DNA of 64,000 nucleotides from Sternotherus odoratus (lineage: Eukaryota > Chordata > Testudines > Kinosternidae), in contig JAVMKO010000001.1 of assembly GCA_032164245.1 (NCBI GenBank), forward strand, positions 76,319,892 through 76,383,891, in the 5' to 3' direction. Positions 10,709-22,108 of this stretch are shown piece after piece (within the stretch, counting starts at the first letter, position 1; each line of letters starts with the position of its first letter). The notes below the pieces were generated by a model. The model had not been told where the DNA came from. It did not search any database and worked only from the letters and a program-made list of their open reading frames with translations. The position numbers and the translations under genes were made by a program.

Positions 10709-12967
10709 ATGTACTCAACTTTTCCATAATTGCTGTTCTTCGAGTAATGTCCCTATGGGTGCTCCATCAGGTGCACATGCGTGTCTCGAGCCCTTGATTG
10801 GAGGTTTTCAGCTAGCAGTGTCTGGCCTGTGTGCATGCCCTAGGCTTCTTTGTCTCAGACTCTGAAGCTATGTAATGGTGAATGGGCAAACTGCCCTTAT
10901 TTCCTTGTCAACTGCTTTGCCCTGAGATGGAGCCTTACTTGAGCCTGAGATGTGTCTCAACCACCTTGGCCTGAAATGGTGTCTGACTTGAGCTGGCCTT
11001 GGCCTTTGTTTTTCCTTAATGCTAAGATATTTAGTAGTTTGTATAGGTGGTGAGGGGATTGTTTTGTTCACCTCTCCCTTTTCCCTCTGGGAGACTTGTT
11101 TCCTGGTAGGGCATGCCTGGCTCCCCAGACTTCAACACTTTGTTTGGGATGGAACACTCCCTGCGACCTCAACCAGGTCAGGAGACCTCCCCTGTACATC
11201 TGTCCCGGGACAGATCTAGTGCCTCTTTTACCTTGGAGCAGGCAGGATTCTTCTAAAGATGGGAAGACTTTAGAGGTTTCTTGGATGACTCCCAAAAAGA
11301 GGAGAGTGGACTCTCACTCCAAGGATTCAGCTCCAAAAAAGACCAGGTCTCTGATCATGTCTCTTGTCTCTAAAGGTACTATTGAGCCCAATGACTCCTT
11401 CCCTGGTACCAGGGAGAGACCATGAAGCCCTGGAGCTCCAAGGAGAAGAGACATGGCTCCAATAGCACCCTGGTACCCTCTTAAAAACAAGATGATCAGG
11501 CACAACGCTCTCTTTTGACTTTAGCCCAGTCATCAGTATCGATGCATCTGATCCAGCTGTTGGTACCAATATGTAAGATCCAGCTGTCGTTACCGTTATG
11601 GCCCTTAATACAGCCATTGGTACTGATGCAGTCTATCCGTTTGATGGTGCATTTAGCACTGTTGGCACCGAACAGTGATGCCCATCTTCAACTGTGGTGC
11701 GATCAATATCTGAACTATGGGCTTTGGTGACAGTTGCCTTAGCTACTGTGTCGATACTGGATCCCTTCTGGGTGCTGAAGGAATTCTGATACTTTTTAAG
11801 GACCTTTTTTGGTATCAAAGTACTGGAGTGTTCCCCTTCTTATGGGTACAGAATGCCTTTTAGTACCAAGACTCTGGTCTCTGGCACCTCAGGACTCTCC
11901 TCCATTCCCAGTGAGATAGGATCTCACTCTCTGAGATGACTTCCAATTAGTCTCTTCTGTTTTGGTCTGGGGTTCTCCAACATACCCCTTCAGGAATACC
12001 TTTTTGGTTAGTCACGGAGGATTGTACTGATCACCAATGGTGGTGGAACCATCCCTGTATGCCATCTCCCCTTCCATATCGACCACAGTGGCTATACTCG
12101 GACCCTGGGCAATCTATTGACAGCAGTTTGCCAGGCCTGTTCATCAGCAGCCCTGCAATTTTGGGTTGCCATTTATCAGACTATCCTGGCTAAGTACAAC
12201 TCCACCAACTATAATAGGCTGACAATCTTTATTGAAGAATTGCCTCAAGAACACAGGGAACAATTCCAGTCTGTCATCTCATTGTCAGAACTGATCATCA
12301 AGCATCCTTAGATGCTGCTGATAGATCCATCTCCATAGCAGTAGTTATGCAAAGGGCATCATGGCTCTAGCTGTCAATTTCAGAGAGAGGCATAGAACAC
12401 TGTGGAGGACCTCCCCTTTGGTCATAAACTCTTCTTGGAAACCACAAACAAGTCCCTGCATGCGCTGAAGGACTTGAGAGCTACCTTACAACCTCTAGGT
12501 GTGCATATATAAAAGAGGTATACTAGGTCACAGACTGCCTAGGGATCATGTCTTGGTCCATTTTCTGTCTTCCATAGATTCTCTGAAAGGGCAAAGCAAT
12601 CAGGGTCATGATGGACATGCTCCTCATGTTCTACATCAATAAGCAGTGGGGAGCAAGGTCCCACTCTTTGTGCACCAAAGCCATTAAGCTATGAAACTCT
12701 GATGCATAACCCATCATATCCATATGTCTGCATATGTACGCTTTCAGAATACCAGAGCCAATGCTTCTTACAGGACTATGAATGTGAGTTGGATGCTCAG
12801 ATTCTCTGCAGCATATCTCACAGATGGGAACTGTCACAGGTCAATCTTTTTGCCCTCTCTGAAAACAAGAAGTGCCCTCTTTTCTGGTTAATGAGGGTTC
12901 TGGGTCATCATTCCGTGGGAGACACCTTCCTTCTACCTGAAAAGAAGGGTCTTTTTTTTTTTTTTTT

Positions 12968-13684
12968 TTGAGAGCCCCACCCCCTCACACACACACACAC
13001 ACCCCTGCTTTTACGGGCTATGAAAAATATCTGACAGGACAGAGCCACCGTTATCCTTATAGTGCCTATCTGGCCCTGACAACTTTGGTATCTGTCTATT
13101 CAACCGAAGTTCCAGCTATTCTTCACCTCCTGTCTCAGAATGAGGATTGCATGCTTTATCCCAGCCTAGTTGTTCTGTGCCTCAGGGCTTGGTTCCTTAA
13201 TAGTTTTCAGGGAGATTTAGCGCATTCCTGCTCTGCGGAAGCTCACGTGCTCAGCAGAAAGATGTCCACCTGCACTACTTACTTACAGAAATGGAAGAGA
13301 TTCTCTCGCTGGTTCAGTCGTTGCTCCTTTCAGCCTGATTCTGTTCCACTTCCAGATCCACATCCTGGATTACCTGCTGAGCTGAAGAAATTGGGATTCT
13401 TCGTCAAATTGGCTAAGTACAGTTCGTACAGCTTTTCGTCCCTTGGAAGAGGATTCTCTGTATTTGCTCACCCAGCATCATCTAGATTAATTAAGGGGTT
13501 GGAAAATCTCTCTCCCCACATTAGACTGCCCATCCCTACCTTAGACTTCAACCTTATTCTCCGTCGTCTTAAGAGACCACCATTCGTACCAATGGAAAAC
13601 TGGTTCCTGCTCTATTTATCTACCAAGACTGCCTGCTTAGTTACCACTATGTCAGTCTGTAGGATTCAGGAAATTAAGGCCTAA
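12968..13684 (+). pseudogene. DIRS copy 2 methyltransferase-like/tyrosine recombinase remnant
   Basis: A 239-codon open stretch whose second half matches the recombinase N-terminal region of the intact copy: STCTTYLQKWKRFSRW, RLIKGLENLSPHIRLPIPTL, DFNLILRRLKRPPFVPMENW and VTTMSVCRIQEIKA (intact copy: AITSARRVSEIRAL). The catalytic Arg context has decayed to CRIQEI. The region upstream (12830-12960), with LFALSENKKCPLFW, corresponds to the DLFASRQNRKCLQFC part of the intact copy. An 18-nt T run at 12953-12970 has disrupted it. Confidence 0.75.
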
Positions 13685-13951
13685 GTGGCAGATTCCCTCT
13701 GTTATCTTCAAAGATAAGGTCTCCTTATGACAACTCTCTAAATCAAAAGTTCTGTCAGATTTCCATCTTCATTCATTCATTCATGTACCAGTATTTTTTT
13801 TCCAAAATCTCATAGTTCTCAGCAGGAATCTTTCCATACCCTGGATATTAGAAGAGCTTTGCCCTTCTATTTAGGTAGGATCTGACAGTTTGGAAGGTAC
13901 CCCAGGCTCTTCATCTCCATTGTGGATTGGTCCAGTGGATTCTCTAGATCT

Positions 13952-14097
13952 ACTCTGTCAAAATGCTTGCATCCGACAAAGTGGGTATTAGCCCACGAAA
14001 GCTTATGCTTCAAAACTTTATAGTTAGTCTTTAAGGTGCCACAGGACTTTACCTCTGCTATTCCAGACTAACACGGCTACATCCATTTTGACAGAGT
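13952..14097. mobile_element. Short MITE with 14-bp perfect TIRs inside DIRS copy 2
   Basis: ACTCTGTCAAAATG at 13952-13965 is the exact reverse complement of CATTTTGACAGAGT at 14084-14097. The interior has GTGGGTATTAGCCCACGAAA and CCAGACTAACACGGCTAC, wording shared with the common reptile repeat at 3515-3800. No convincing target duplication was found. Confidence 0.65.
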
Positions 14098-14964
14098 CAG
14101 AGAGATCTCATTGCACTTCCACAGGTGTCCAATTTCCACTCGCCTACCTTTGGATGATAGCACATTTAGTCAGATCTCAGGCAACATCTGTGGCATTACT
14201 AAAAAAAAAAGCACCAATTTCTGAGAAATATAGCCACTACATGGGCTTCAAAATATACATTTACAAAACATTATACCCATATCTATGCTGTTAGATATGA
14301 TGTGGCACTTAGTTCTGCAGTATTATCTTCAGTTACAGACTCTGTTCCAAAGCTCCCCCCTCCAAGTGACTTCTGAACAGTATCCCCTCAGAAAGCAGAC
14401 CACTCATATGGAGACAACTCAAGGAAGAAGAGGTTGTTTCACCTTGTACAGGAACTGTGGGTTTTTTCAAGCCTGCCTCCCCACTGGTGCTCCGCTACCC
14501 TCTGTCCTTCCCCTTTGCTTAGGACTGTTCCCTAAGGTACACTAGGATAGAAAAGGAATTGAGGGTGGATTGCCTGTGCACCCCATATAGCCTCAGTGTC
14601 TGGCATGAGGAGGCCAAATGGACACTTACTAGCTGAAAATCTCCAATCAAGGGCTTAAGTGTGCATGCCTTCTTAACATGGAGCAACCATAAGGACACCC
14701 ATCTTGAAGAACAGCAGGTATTGCACAAGGTGAGTAACCTCTTCTTCAATATTTGTTGCACGTCTGATCCACAGCCCGACTTCTTCCCCACTATATCGAA
14801 GTCTCTTCAGTAAGAAGGAACTCAAGAGGGTTGGGTATATCATCATCCAGGGCAGCAGGGGATGCATAGGCAACCCCAGTGGATACCACTGAGGGAGAAA
14901 TCTCCAACAGTGCACTTGGGGATGCATACACTTGAAGGTGGAATGGATGTGTGCAACACATCTG

Positions 14965-15237
14965 CTCCTGGGGTAATTATACACCCCATAATTAAACATT
15001 ATGCACACAATATTTTAAAATTCTGCATATTTTATTTGTCAAAATAAAACAATATATTCATGCTCCCCCTGTCACCTCCGGGTGACCCAAGGTTCCTGTT
15101 GTCAGCCCTAGGTGACCGTGCTGCGGGCAAAATCTCAAATTCTGTGTGTGTGTGGGGGGGGGGGGAATAAAATTCTGTGGAGAACGTTAATTCTGTGCAA
15201 ATCTGCATTGTGCAGTGGCACAGAATTCCAGCAGGAG
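14965..15237. mobile_element. hAT-like MITE inserted in the right end of DIRS copy 1
   Basis: Ends CTCCTGGGGTAATT and AATTCCAGCAGGAG are imperfect inverted repeats. The DIRS terminus is interrupted after GCAACACATCTG and resumes as TACATATTGAAGAATAG. The interior includes a G run at 15154-15165. The superfamily is inferred from TIR style only. Confidence 0.6.
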
Positions 15238-15294
15238 TATACATATTGAAGAATAGCAATTATGGAACAGGTTAGTAACCGCTTCTTTCTAGTC

Positions 15295-15607
15295 CTTTGG
15301 TCAGCAACCTTTCAGAAATGGTGTGCCAAGTCTTCATTTATTCACTCTAATTTAAGGTTTCGCGTGCCAGTAATACATTTTAATGTTTTTAGAAGGTCAA
15401 TTTCTATAAGCCTATAATATATAACTAACTATTGTTGTTTGTAAAGTAAATAAAGTTTTTAAAATGTTTAAGAAGCTTCATTTAAAATTAAATTAAAATG
15501 CAGACCCTCCATCTCCTCCCAGACTGGTGGCCAGGATCCAGGCAGTGCCACTGAAAATCAGCTCGCATGACGCCTTTGGCATTAGTGCCATAGGTTGCCT
15601 ACCCCTG
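15295..15607. mobile_element. hAT-like MITE, perfect 8-bp TSD
   Basis: TTCTAGTC flanks both sides (15287-15294 and 15608-15615). The ends are CTTTGGTCAGCAACCTTTCA and GGTTGCCTACCCCTG. A second copy of the same family with its own TSD lies at 50160-50490. The two share the line GTGTGCCAAGTCTTCATTTA with small differences. Confidence 0.9.
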
Positions 15608-15615
15608 TTCTAGTC

Positions 15616-17384
15616 CATTACTTGCCCAAATTCTCCTATGCTAGCAGAATTTTGCAATGTTTGAGATGCAGAAATTAGAGAGGAATGTTTGTTTCCATCT
15701 AAGTTACAAAAATGCAATCCTTTCTATTGGACTTCTAAGTTTTTTGAAAAAGCTTGTTTTTACTAAATTCTAATTTTTAGATCAAATATTGCCTGAAAGT
15801 CTCTCTTAAATTTACAATTTTCCCCAAGTGTGTTGGAGTTTTCTTAACTGGTGCTTGGAGAAATGATTCTAAGGATCCCTCACTTCCCTACCTTTTTCTG
15901 TACATAAGTTTACAAAGCTCTTACTTGGTCTGGGGTAATTGGTTAATACTTTTTTTTTTTTTAAATGAGTGATTAAAACACTCCATCATCATCATGGTAA
16001 AAGTGAGTATTGTGTCTAGCCTAGTACCTTTTTATGCCACGTTTTGCTAGGCTCCCCTATGTGACTTAGTCAAGGCCTCCTGGCAGAGTACAGCTAGAAA
16101 TAAACACGATCCAGTATGTGATAACGTTATGCCCCAAATTGACCCTTCGTTTCACTGTGTACCATTTCACCCAGGTGGCCTGGAGAAGATCTTTTCAAAG
16201 TAACTCACTGTCTCATCCTTCAGCGTTTGATCTTTATGGTGGTTTTCTGAATAGTGTGGTAACTTCTTAGGAAAGCAAGTCTCTCCTATAAGAATAGGAG
16301 GTGGCCTGGACATCAGTTGAGTTAATGTTTGGGAAAGAAAACTATGTTGTGATTTGATTTGACGAAAGATGCTTCTTTGGCACACAGTGAAACGTATTCC
16401 CCTTGTTTAAACATTATCAGTCAGAGAAAAAACATTTTAAAAGGCCCAAAGGAAAATGGTTCCCACAGACTATATTTAAAGAGTTTTTTTTAGGTGGTTG
16501 CAGTATTATAAGAGTTTTCGCTGTGGTTATTAGGGTTTTTTGCACAAGTTTGTAGGATGGATAGAAGAGATGGTGTTCAGTTTAAAAATGAGTGGGTTTA
16601 TTAAATGATTTTGTCTTACATGACCGCTTTTTTAAAATGTAGTTCAAAAAGCCATAATCTGAAGATTTTTAGCAGGCTAAATAGTTCTTGCTGAGTCATC
16701 TTTTCATAAATGCTCAGATTGTAGGAGTATGAGTTAATTGGCTTGGTCAGCTATGGATCACATTGGCTGCAGATGGTGATGCTAACGTAGGTTTAATATC
16801 TTTTAAAACCATGAAATTTCCTCTAAATTAGGACATGCTCCTACTAAACATTTTATTATTAAAAAAAGTAAAAGTGAATTCCCATATTTTTTTTTTAAAT
16901 TTCACCTCACATGCTGCTACCTCCACTCTTGTGACAGACAATATTTAATTTCCCAGTAATTCTAATGCTTTGTAGAACAGAAAGAAGTCTACCAGGAAGC
17001 AGTCTTAGCAGGGAGACTGCAGGATGGCTTTTTCTACTGTGAGAATAGTTGTCCAAATACCATATAATCCTTACAAGTCAACAGTTGAGTATTATGCTAG
17101 AGAAATCTATGTGATAAACATTTAGAGATTTGAATACATTTTATCTCTTCAATGGAAAATTACAGTGTGTGCCATTTGGCAAACCATCAGTGCTGAGATC
17201 ACCTTTGAATCCTTTGTTTGGGCATGTTATTTTCAAGCATGTAGCACCTTCTTGGGAACATGCTCCAAGGGTCATTGCAGTTCTTCAGTTATTCTTGGTC
17301 AGGTCAACTCCTCTCACCCACCCTAACTAATCTTTTTCAGCAGCTGTTCTGATACCAGGCTAAAAATGATGCAAGAGAAGTTAA
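15616..17384. other. Intron, nothing recognised
   Basis: AT-rich intronic sequence without a convincing exon or repeat family. The minus-strand frame near 16167-16385 shows no recognisable protein. Confidence 0.55.
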
Positions 17385-18322
17385 TCTATATATATATATA
17401 AAAGTCAAATGGTGTGTGCGTGTATGTATGTATGGGTGTATGCTTACTCCTTCCACACTGTTTGAGCTAGAGACTTGAAATTTGGTACAGTTAGAGGTCT
17501 TGGGGTCCTAATGACCGTAAGAGTCGAAAATTTTTCAAATCTCACCTCTGACGCCCCCAGGGGTGAAATTCTTTAAAGGCCAATCACATCAGCTGGGCAG
17601 CTGCTGTTCTCTGTGACATAGTTATGATGTCATACTACCCCCTCCAGCAGACACCGCACTCGCTCAGCTCTCTGCCCCTCCCCCCTCCAACGGAACCCCG
17701 GAATCCCTCAGCTCTGTGCCCCCTCCCCACCTCCGATGGACCCCGGAATCCCTCAGCTCTCTGCCCCCTGCCCACCTCCGACGGACCCGAGTTGGGTTTG
17801 GTCGGAGGGTAAGTGAGGTGGGGGTATCGGGTTTGGTCGGGGGGTGAGCCGGGGGTGTCGGGTTTGGTCGGGGGGTGAGCCGGGGGTGTCGGGTTTGGTC
17901 GGGGGGGGGGTGAGCCGGGGGTGTCGGGTTTGGTCGGGGGGGGGGGGGTGAGCCGGGGGTGTCGGGTTTGGTCGGGGGGGGGGGGTGAGCCGGGGGTGTC
18001 GGGTTTGGTCGGGGGGGGGTGAGCCGGGGGTGTCGGGTTTGGTCGGGGGGGGGGTGAGCCGGGGGTGTCGGGTTTGGTCGGGGGGGTGGGTGAGCCGGGG
18101 GTGTCGGGTTTGGTGGGGGGGTAAGTGAGGTGGGGGTGTTGGGTTTGGTTGAGGGGTAAGTGAGGTGTGGGTGTCGGGTTTGGTCGGGTGGGTGAGGTGG
18201 GGTTGTCAGGTTTGCTCTCTGTCCCCTCCCCTCTCCCCCCTCCAACGGACCCCGCACTCGCTCAGCTGTCTGCCCCCTCCCCACCTCCGACTGACCCGAG
18301 CAACACCGGGTATTTTCGCTAG
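17385..18322 (+). mobile_element. Non-autonomous Helitron with internal minisatellite
   Basis: Starts TCTATATATATATATAAAAG directly after an A (17384) and ends CTAG directly before a T (18323), as expected for Helitron insertion between A and T. Just inside the 3' end, ACCCG-AGCAACAC-CGGGT (18294-18311) forms the short subterminal hairpin, followed by TATTTTCG and CTAG. There are no TIRs or target duplication. The interior holds CTCAGCTCTCTGCCCC-type repeats and about ten GC-rich minisatellite units at 17800-18190. No Rep/helicase coding is present. Confidence 0.85.
17800..18190 (+). repeat. GC-rich minisatellite inside the Helitron
   Basis: About ten tandem units of roughly 33-38 nt with core GGTGTCGGGTTTGGTCGGGG followed by GTGAGCCGG. 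Units differ mainly in the length of a G run (up to about 13 G). The long minus-strand frame through it is a repeat artefact (Pro/Thr/His-rich), not a gene. Confidence 0.9.
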
Positions 18323-20046
18323 TACAGAATATCTGAGAATGTGGTTAGAGTGGGGGAGGAAAAACACCATAGCAATGTGGCTGTCAGAAGGAATGAAATG
18401 ATTTAATGTGGAATCCACTTTACAAAAATTAACCTTTTTAAAGACAAACTGGGGTTGAAAGGCTTACAATTAAATCTACTGTCCCGTGGCAACTTTTTAA
18501 GGAAAGTTCTTGTAAAGTTCATGGATTTTTCTTAAGTCTTTTACAAAACAAATGCTTGAGGGCTTTAAGAATAGATAAACAGATACATTGCCAGATACCC
18601 AAACTGTACAATAGCAAAGCAGTAAACACAGTCCAGCACTTAAACTAGTTTGCTATTATAGGCTTGTCCGTGTATGATTGAAGGACAAAACATATGTGAG
18701 ACAGGTTTTTTAATGATTTATTATTGAATATTCAACTCCTATTTTCTTAGTGCATTTTGTACTGCATATCTCAACAATCAACTATTTCACTTTCAAACAT
18801 CTGTCCATTACAAAAGAATGAGAACAGGTATTTCAGTATTAAAGGAATATCATCAGCTGAAGACATCATCTGTCTGCAATGTATTGCTACTGTCAGAATA
18901 ACACATTGACTATGGAAATAGATTGGAGAACATTTTTCATTTTAAAAAAAAACAAACAAAAAACCCCTGACATTCTTTATATAGTCGATTGCACTGCTGT
19001 GTGATCATCACATCATCTGTATTCTCGCATATCACACTTGCACAATGCTGCACACATTCACAAGCACATCTTTTTTCAGTGGACTAACATGCTAAAAATA
19101 GCAGTGAAGATGCAGAATCTGGGTTTCAGCATGGTTTAGCAATGGATGTACCCAGGGTCTCAAGGCCAGCTTGTACAGCCTGTGCTAAAACCCATGCCAC
19201 TGTGTTTTCACTCTTTTATTTTTAGTCTCTTAGCTAGATTAAAGCTAATGTGTGTGTGCCCAGCAGAGCTACCAATCTCAACTTCAGTGTAGATTGAGAC
19301 CAATGGGAAGAAGTAGGAATAAGGACATCTTCCCTCCCACTCCCCATAGGGCTAGGAAGGTACATAGGAAGATACAGGAACAGCAGGAGAGAGCACAGAT
19401 AGGCTCTTCACTCCATAAAACCAAAGCTGGAGAGAACACTGGACAGCACCATAGATGTGGATGTGGCTCCTGTCTTCGATTCCTTCACAAGGGTTCCATC
19501 AGGAGCAGTGGCGATGGGTCCCATTAGGAAAACAGAGGATTTGCAGCAGGAGCCAGTAATCCTAGGGAAGAAGAGAATCTTTAATGAACTGAGAGGAGGG
19601 ATTCCACTGTTGCTTCAACTGTTGGTATAATTTATTGAGTCGTGTTTTTCCCTTCAAGTGAACAGTGAACCACTGTCTCAGGACAATTTTATTTTTTTGT
19701 GGGGGGAGGATATCACCATCGGTGGTATCTTTTTGGAAGAGACATTAAAACAAAGGTCCTAATAACTTTTAATTGAAAGGTCCTTTGGCACTTTTAGCAA
19801 GAATGGGTACTAATCCTAGAAACCTGCCCACATTCTAAATTGAATGATTGTTTTGCCTATTTGCGCTTCTCCTGCAGTTTCAATTGGATATTCAATTGGT
19901 TTCGTATTTCACTGTTACGGTGGATGTATTTCAGGACAGGGTGATATATGGCTATAAAGGTAGTTTGTGTATCATTTAAGTCTGTAAAGATCTTTAGGGT
20001 AAAATGTGCTATAAATTTCTTGGTACTTTTATTGCTCTCCTTCCAG
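18323..20046. other. Intron, nothing recognised
   Basis: AT-rich intron between the Helitron and UBN2 exon 4. The plus-strand frame at 19252-19527 has no recognisable product. The acceptor at 20046 is preceded by a short pyrimidine tract (TGCTCTCCTTCCAG). Confidence 0.55.
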
Positions 20047-20117
20047 GCTGCCAAGATGTTTGATGAAGAAGGCAGGAAGAAATTCTTCACACAGGATATG
20101 AACAATATTCTGCTGGA
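20047..20117 (+). CDS. UBN2: UBN2 exon (window exon 4): middle domain
   Basis: 71 nt between CTCCTTCCAG and GTAAGT, phase 0 in and phase 2 out. It encodes AAKMFDEEGRKKFFTQDMNN and then ILL plus two bases of Asp. This is part of the ubinuclein middle domain (UBN_AB-type), known to contact H3-H4. It follows directly on LEKRIGDLRI of the preceding exon, so no exon is missing across the 13.4 kb transposon-filled intron. Confidence 0.96.
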
Positions 20118-20813
20118 GTAAGTGTTCACCTTTTTCAGTTCTGTATGTTTTGGGATGTTATCTTTAAATTGCTCCTATAAAAACCTTAAAAAAGGAAACT
20201 ATAAACAAGTGGGGAAGACAAATTAATCTAAGCCACTTAGTGACCAGCTGAAGATCTGTACTGGTGACACCAAATTCCAATACAGAGATGCATCTGTATG
20301 GTTTATCCAGTGTAAAATATTTTCAGGTGCCCTTGGCCTTGAGTTCATTAGCAGAGTTCTGTGGAAGTTTGCACATCACTTCCCTACAGTCCCATGTTTT
20401 CATAAAGTGAAATAATTTCAGATGTTATTAAGAAGGAAAAACGTAGTCCATTCCGATTCACTAATCTTTGCTGCCCAGTGTCTGGTGTGGGAAAGTGATT
20501 TCTGTTTGGGGTGTTTTTGTATGGGGGGGGGGGGCGGAGTCTTATGATCATAGGGTTGGTTGAAAAATAAATATTTTAGAAAATGTCAAATTATTTCTGA
20601 ATAAATGTAACCGATTTGACTCATTCATGGCATGAAATTGGCAGAGTAATTGCAAATTTGAATGGTATACTAAATCATGTTTAGTATTGCCAGGGTAATA
20701 TTTATTAGATTAACATATTTTTCTGAATGTACTCCCATTGTTAGCTAGTGGACTTCAATCTCTCTGCAAAAATTAGTCTTATTGACACACCTATAGAAAA
20801 ACACTCCACCCTC

Positions 20814-20815
<2 letters not shown>

Positions 20816-20880
<65 letters not shown>
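20816..20880 (+). repeat. (TG)n microsatellite
   Basis: About 30 uninterrupted TG units ending in TGCGCGC, in the 877-nt intron between UBN2 exons 4 and 5. It lies about 115 nt upstream of the exon 5 acceptor. Confidence 0.95.
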
Positions 20881-20884
<4 letters not shown>

Positions 20885-20994
20885 AACTAGAGTATGTGAT
20901 GTATGCAAAGCTCCTTAAGTTTCTACACAGTTTCCATCCTCACCCAAGATTGCCTAACTAGTTAGCTATCTCTTGTTTGTTTGTTTTCTGTCAG

Positions 20995-21124
20995 TATTGA
21001 GCTGCAGTTACAGGAGATAAGTCCTATCCTCCGTCACAACGTGTACTCTCACCTTGAGGCTTTTGTGCCATGCAATAAGGACACACTGATAAAGCGTCTG
21101 AAGAAATTACACCTCAATGTCCAG
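20995..21124 (+). CDS. UBN2: UBN2 exon (window exon 5): middle domain
   Basis: 130 nt from TTTCTGTCAG to donor GTAAAA. The first T completes Asp; the exon then encodes IELQLQEISPILRHNVYSHL, EAFVPCNKDTLIKRLKKLHL and NVQ, ending in phase 0. It is the best-conserved helical part of the middle domain in ubinucleins. The donor GTAAAA is weaker than the GTAAGT of its neighbours. A long TG microsatellite ends about 110 nt upstream of the acceptor. Confidence 0.96.
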
Positions 21125-21454
21125 GTAAAAGGTGGAGAGAGAGTGGGCAGGAGTCATGTATGTAATAGTAACAGCAGGGTGTGAGAGACTGAAAGCAAAG
21201 CTAGTTTGCCCAGTGGTATTTCAAAACCTTTATGGCGATGGAATTGCTTCATCTTGAAGGCTAGATGAGATCGGAAGTCAAGAAGGCTGTGGCTGTGCCT
21301 GGTTTCCAGCTCTGCTCTAATGGTAGATTACCCAGTTAACACACATTGAATGGACAAAAAACAAAAATGAGGTACCTGATTGTACAGAATTCCAGGCAAA
21401 TGAGCCATTCTCATAAAAGGTATATAACCTTTTTGTGAGTCTGAATATGCCGCT

Positions 21455-21530
21455 TTCATATAATCATAGGGTTAGAAGGGACTGCAAGAATCATCTAGTT
21501 TAATCCCCTTTTTTACTTATGGCTGTTAGG
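21455..21530 (-). mobile_element. CR1 LINE 3' fragment (minus strand)
   Basis: ATAATCATAGGGTTAGAAGG, GACTGCAAGAATCATCTAGT and TTAATCCCC match the reversed 3' end of a CR1 subfamily ending in ATTCTATGAT-type octamers. Very short remnant. Confidence 0.7.
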
Positions 21531-21933
21531 TGATTCTAATGCTCTATTTTCACAGTTGCTTTGCTTTTAAATATGGGGGTGTATATTTTCCCTGTGAAGA
21601 TGAGTAAATGTGAAGGTATTTTGTGATCTATGATTGAATAATAGAGCTGCCCTGGTGGTCTGTTTAATGCATTACTACTTGTGTGAGTAGTTACAACTGG
21701 TGGTGGAAGAACTCCGGACCAAGCCTTATTCAGGGCCTGGAAGTGTTCCATGGAGGCAGAAGGCTTATCTGTGTAACATGGAGGAGGGGGCGGGAGAAAG
21801 CATGGACAATGCCACATGTTGCATGCCACAACATCCTCTTGCTGGTTGTAGGAATGTTGTTAGTCGTTCTCGGCAAATGGTTGCAGTGATCAGGGATAAA
21901 ATAATTAAGAGCAGGAAAAATGGTGGGTGCATA

Positions 21934-22108
21934 CAGTCGGACCCCGCAATACCGCGACGATCGGGATCCAAAAATACCCGATCGTGGTAAACGTGGGGTC
22001 GTGGTATTGCGGGGTCACGCCACTTCAAAGCGCGCCGCCGCCATCGGGAGTCCCGCGCGCCCCGCATTATAAGTGGATAGCGGGGCACGGTATTGCGGGG
22101 TTCCACTG
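21934..22108. mobile_element. pogo/Tigger-like MITE (family 3), near-palindromic
   Basis: Ends CAGTCGGACCCCGCAATACC and GGTATTGCGGGGTTCCACTG, flanked by TA (21932-21933, 22109-22110). Most of the 175 bp can fold back: CCCGATCGTGG is near the centre and GCGGCGC-type arms lie outside. A sister copy lies at 46677-46864. Confidence 0.87.

Larger units (their letters stand above)
10709..14740 (+). mobile_element. DIRS-type retrotransposon (copy 2), decayed, nested in copy 1
   Basis: The left ITR (10733-10870, e.g. CCCTTGATTGGAGG and TTTTCAGCTAG) is matched in reverse complement at 14560-14725 (CTAGCTGAAAATCTCCAATC). The ends CTGTTCTTCGAG and CTTGAAGAACAG also pair. The inside holds gag-like sequence rich in GGTACC-type triplets (11100-11900) and recombinase remnants on the + strand. 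Both ITR pairs (6891/15284 and 10733/14725) are concentric, which shows nesting rather than tandem copies. Confidence 0.78.
6891..15284 (+). mobile_element. DIRS-type tyrosine-recombinase retrotransposon (copy 1), decayed, with nested insertions
   Basis: Left inverted terminal repeat from 6891 (TTCTTCTTCGAGTAATTTGC). Its interior (CCGTTGCCAGAAATTTTTCC, CCTCAGTTCCTTCTTGCC) is found as a diverged reverse complement at about 14760-14965, with the terminus resuming at 15238-15284. Gag-like, RT/RNase H-like and recombinase-like fragments lie between, all on the + strand. The element is split by DIRS copy 2 (10709-14740), by a MITE at 14965-15237 and by a hairpin repeat at 9916-10032. It is old: no frame longer than about 130 codons survives. 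Confidence 0.82.

Noticed and set aside
14519..15008. Minus-strand frames of 90 and 111 codons
   Set aside because: They are translations of DIRS ITR sequence of copies 1 and 2.
17664..18284. 206-codon minus-strand frame rich in Pro/Thr/His
   Set aside because: It is the GC minisatellite of the Helitron; repeat units in frame give low-complexity protein.
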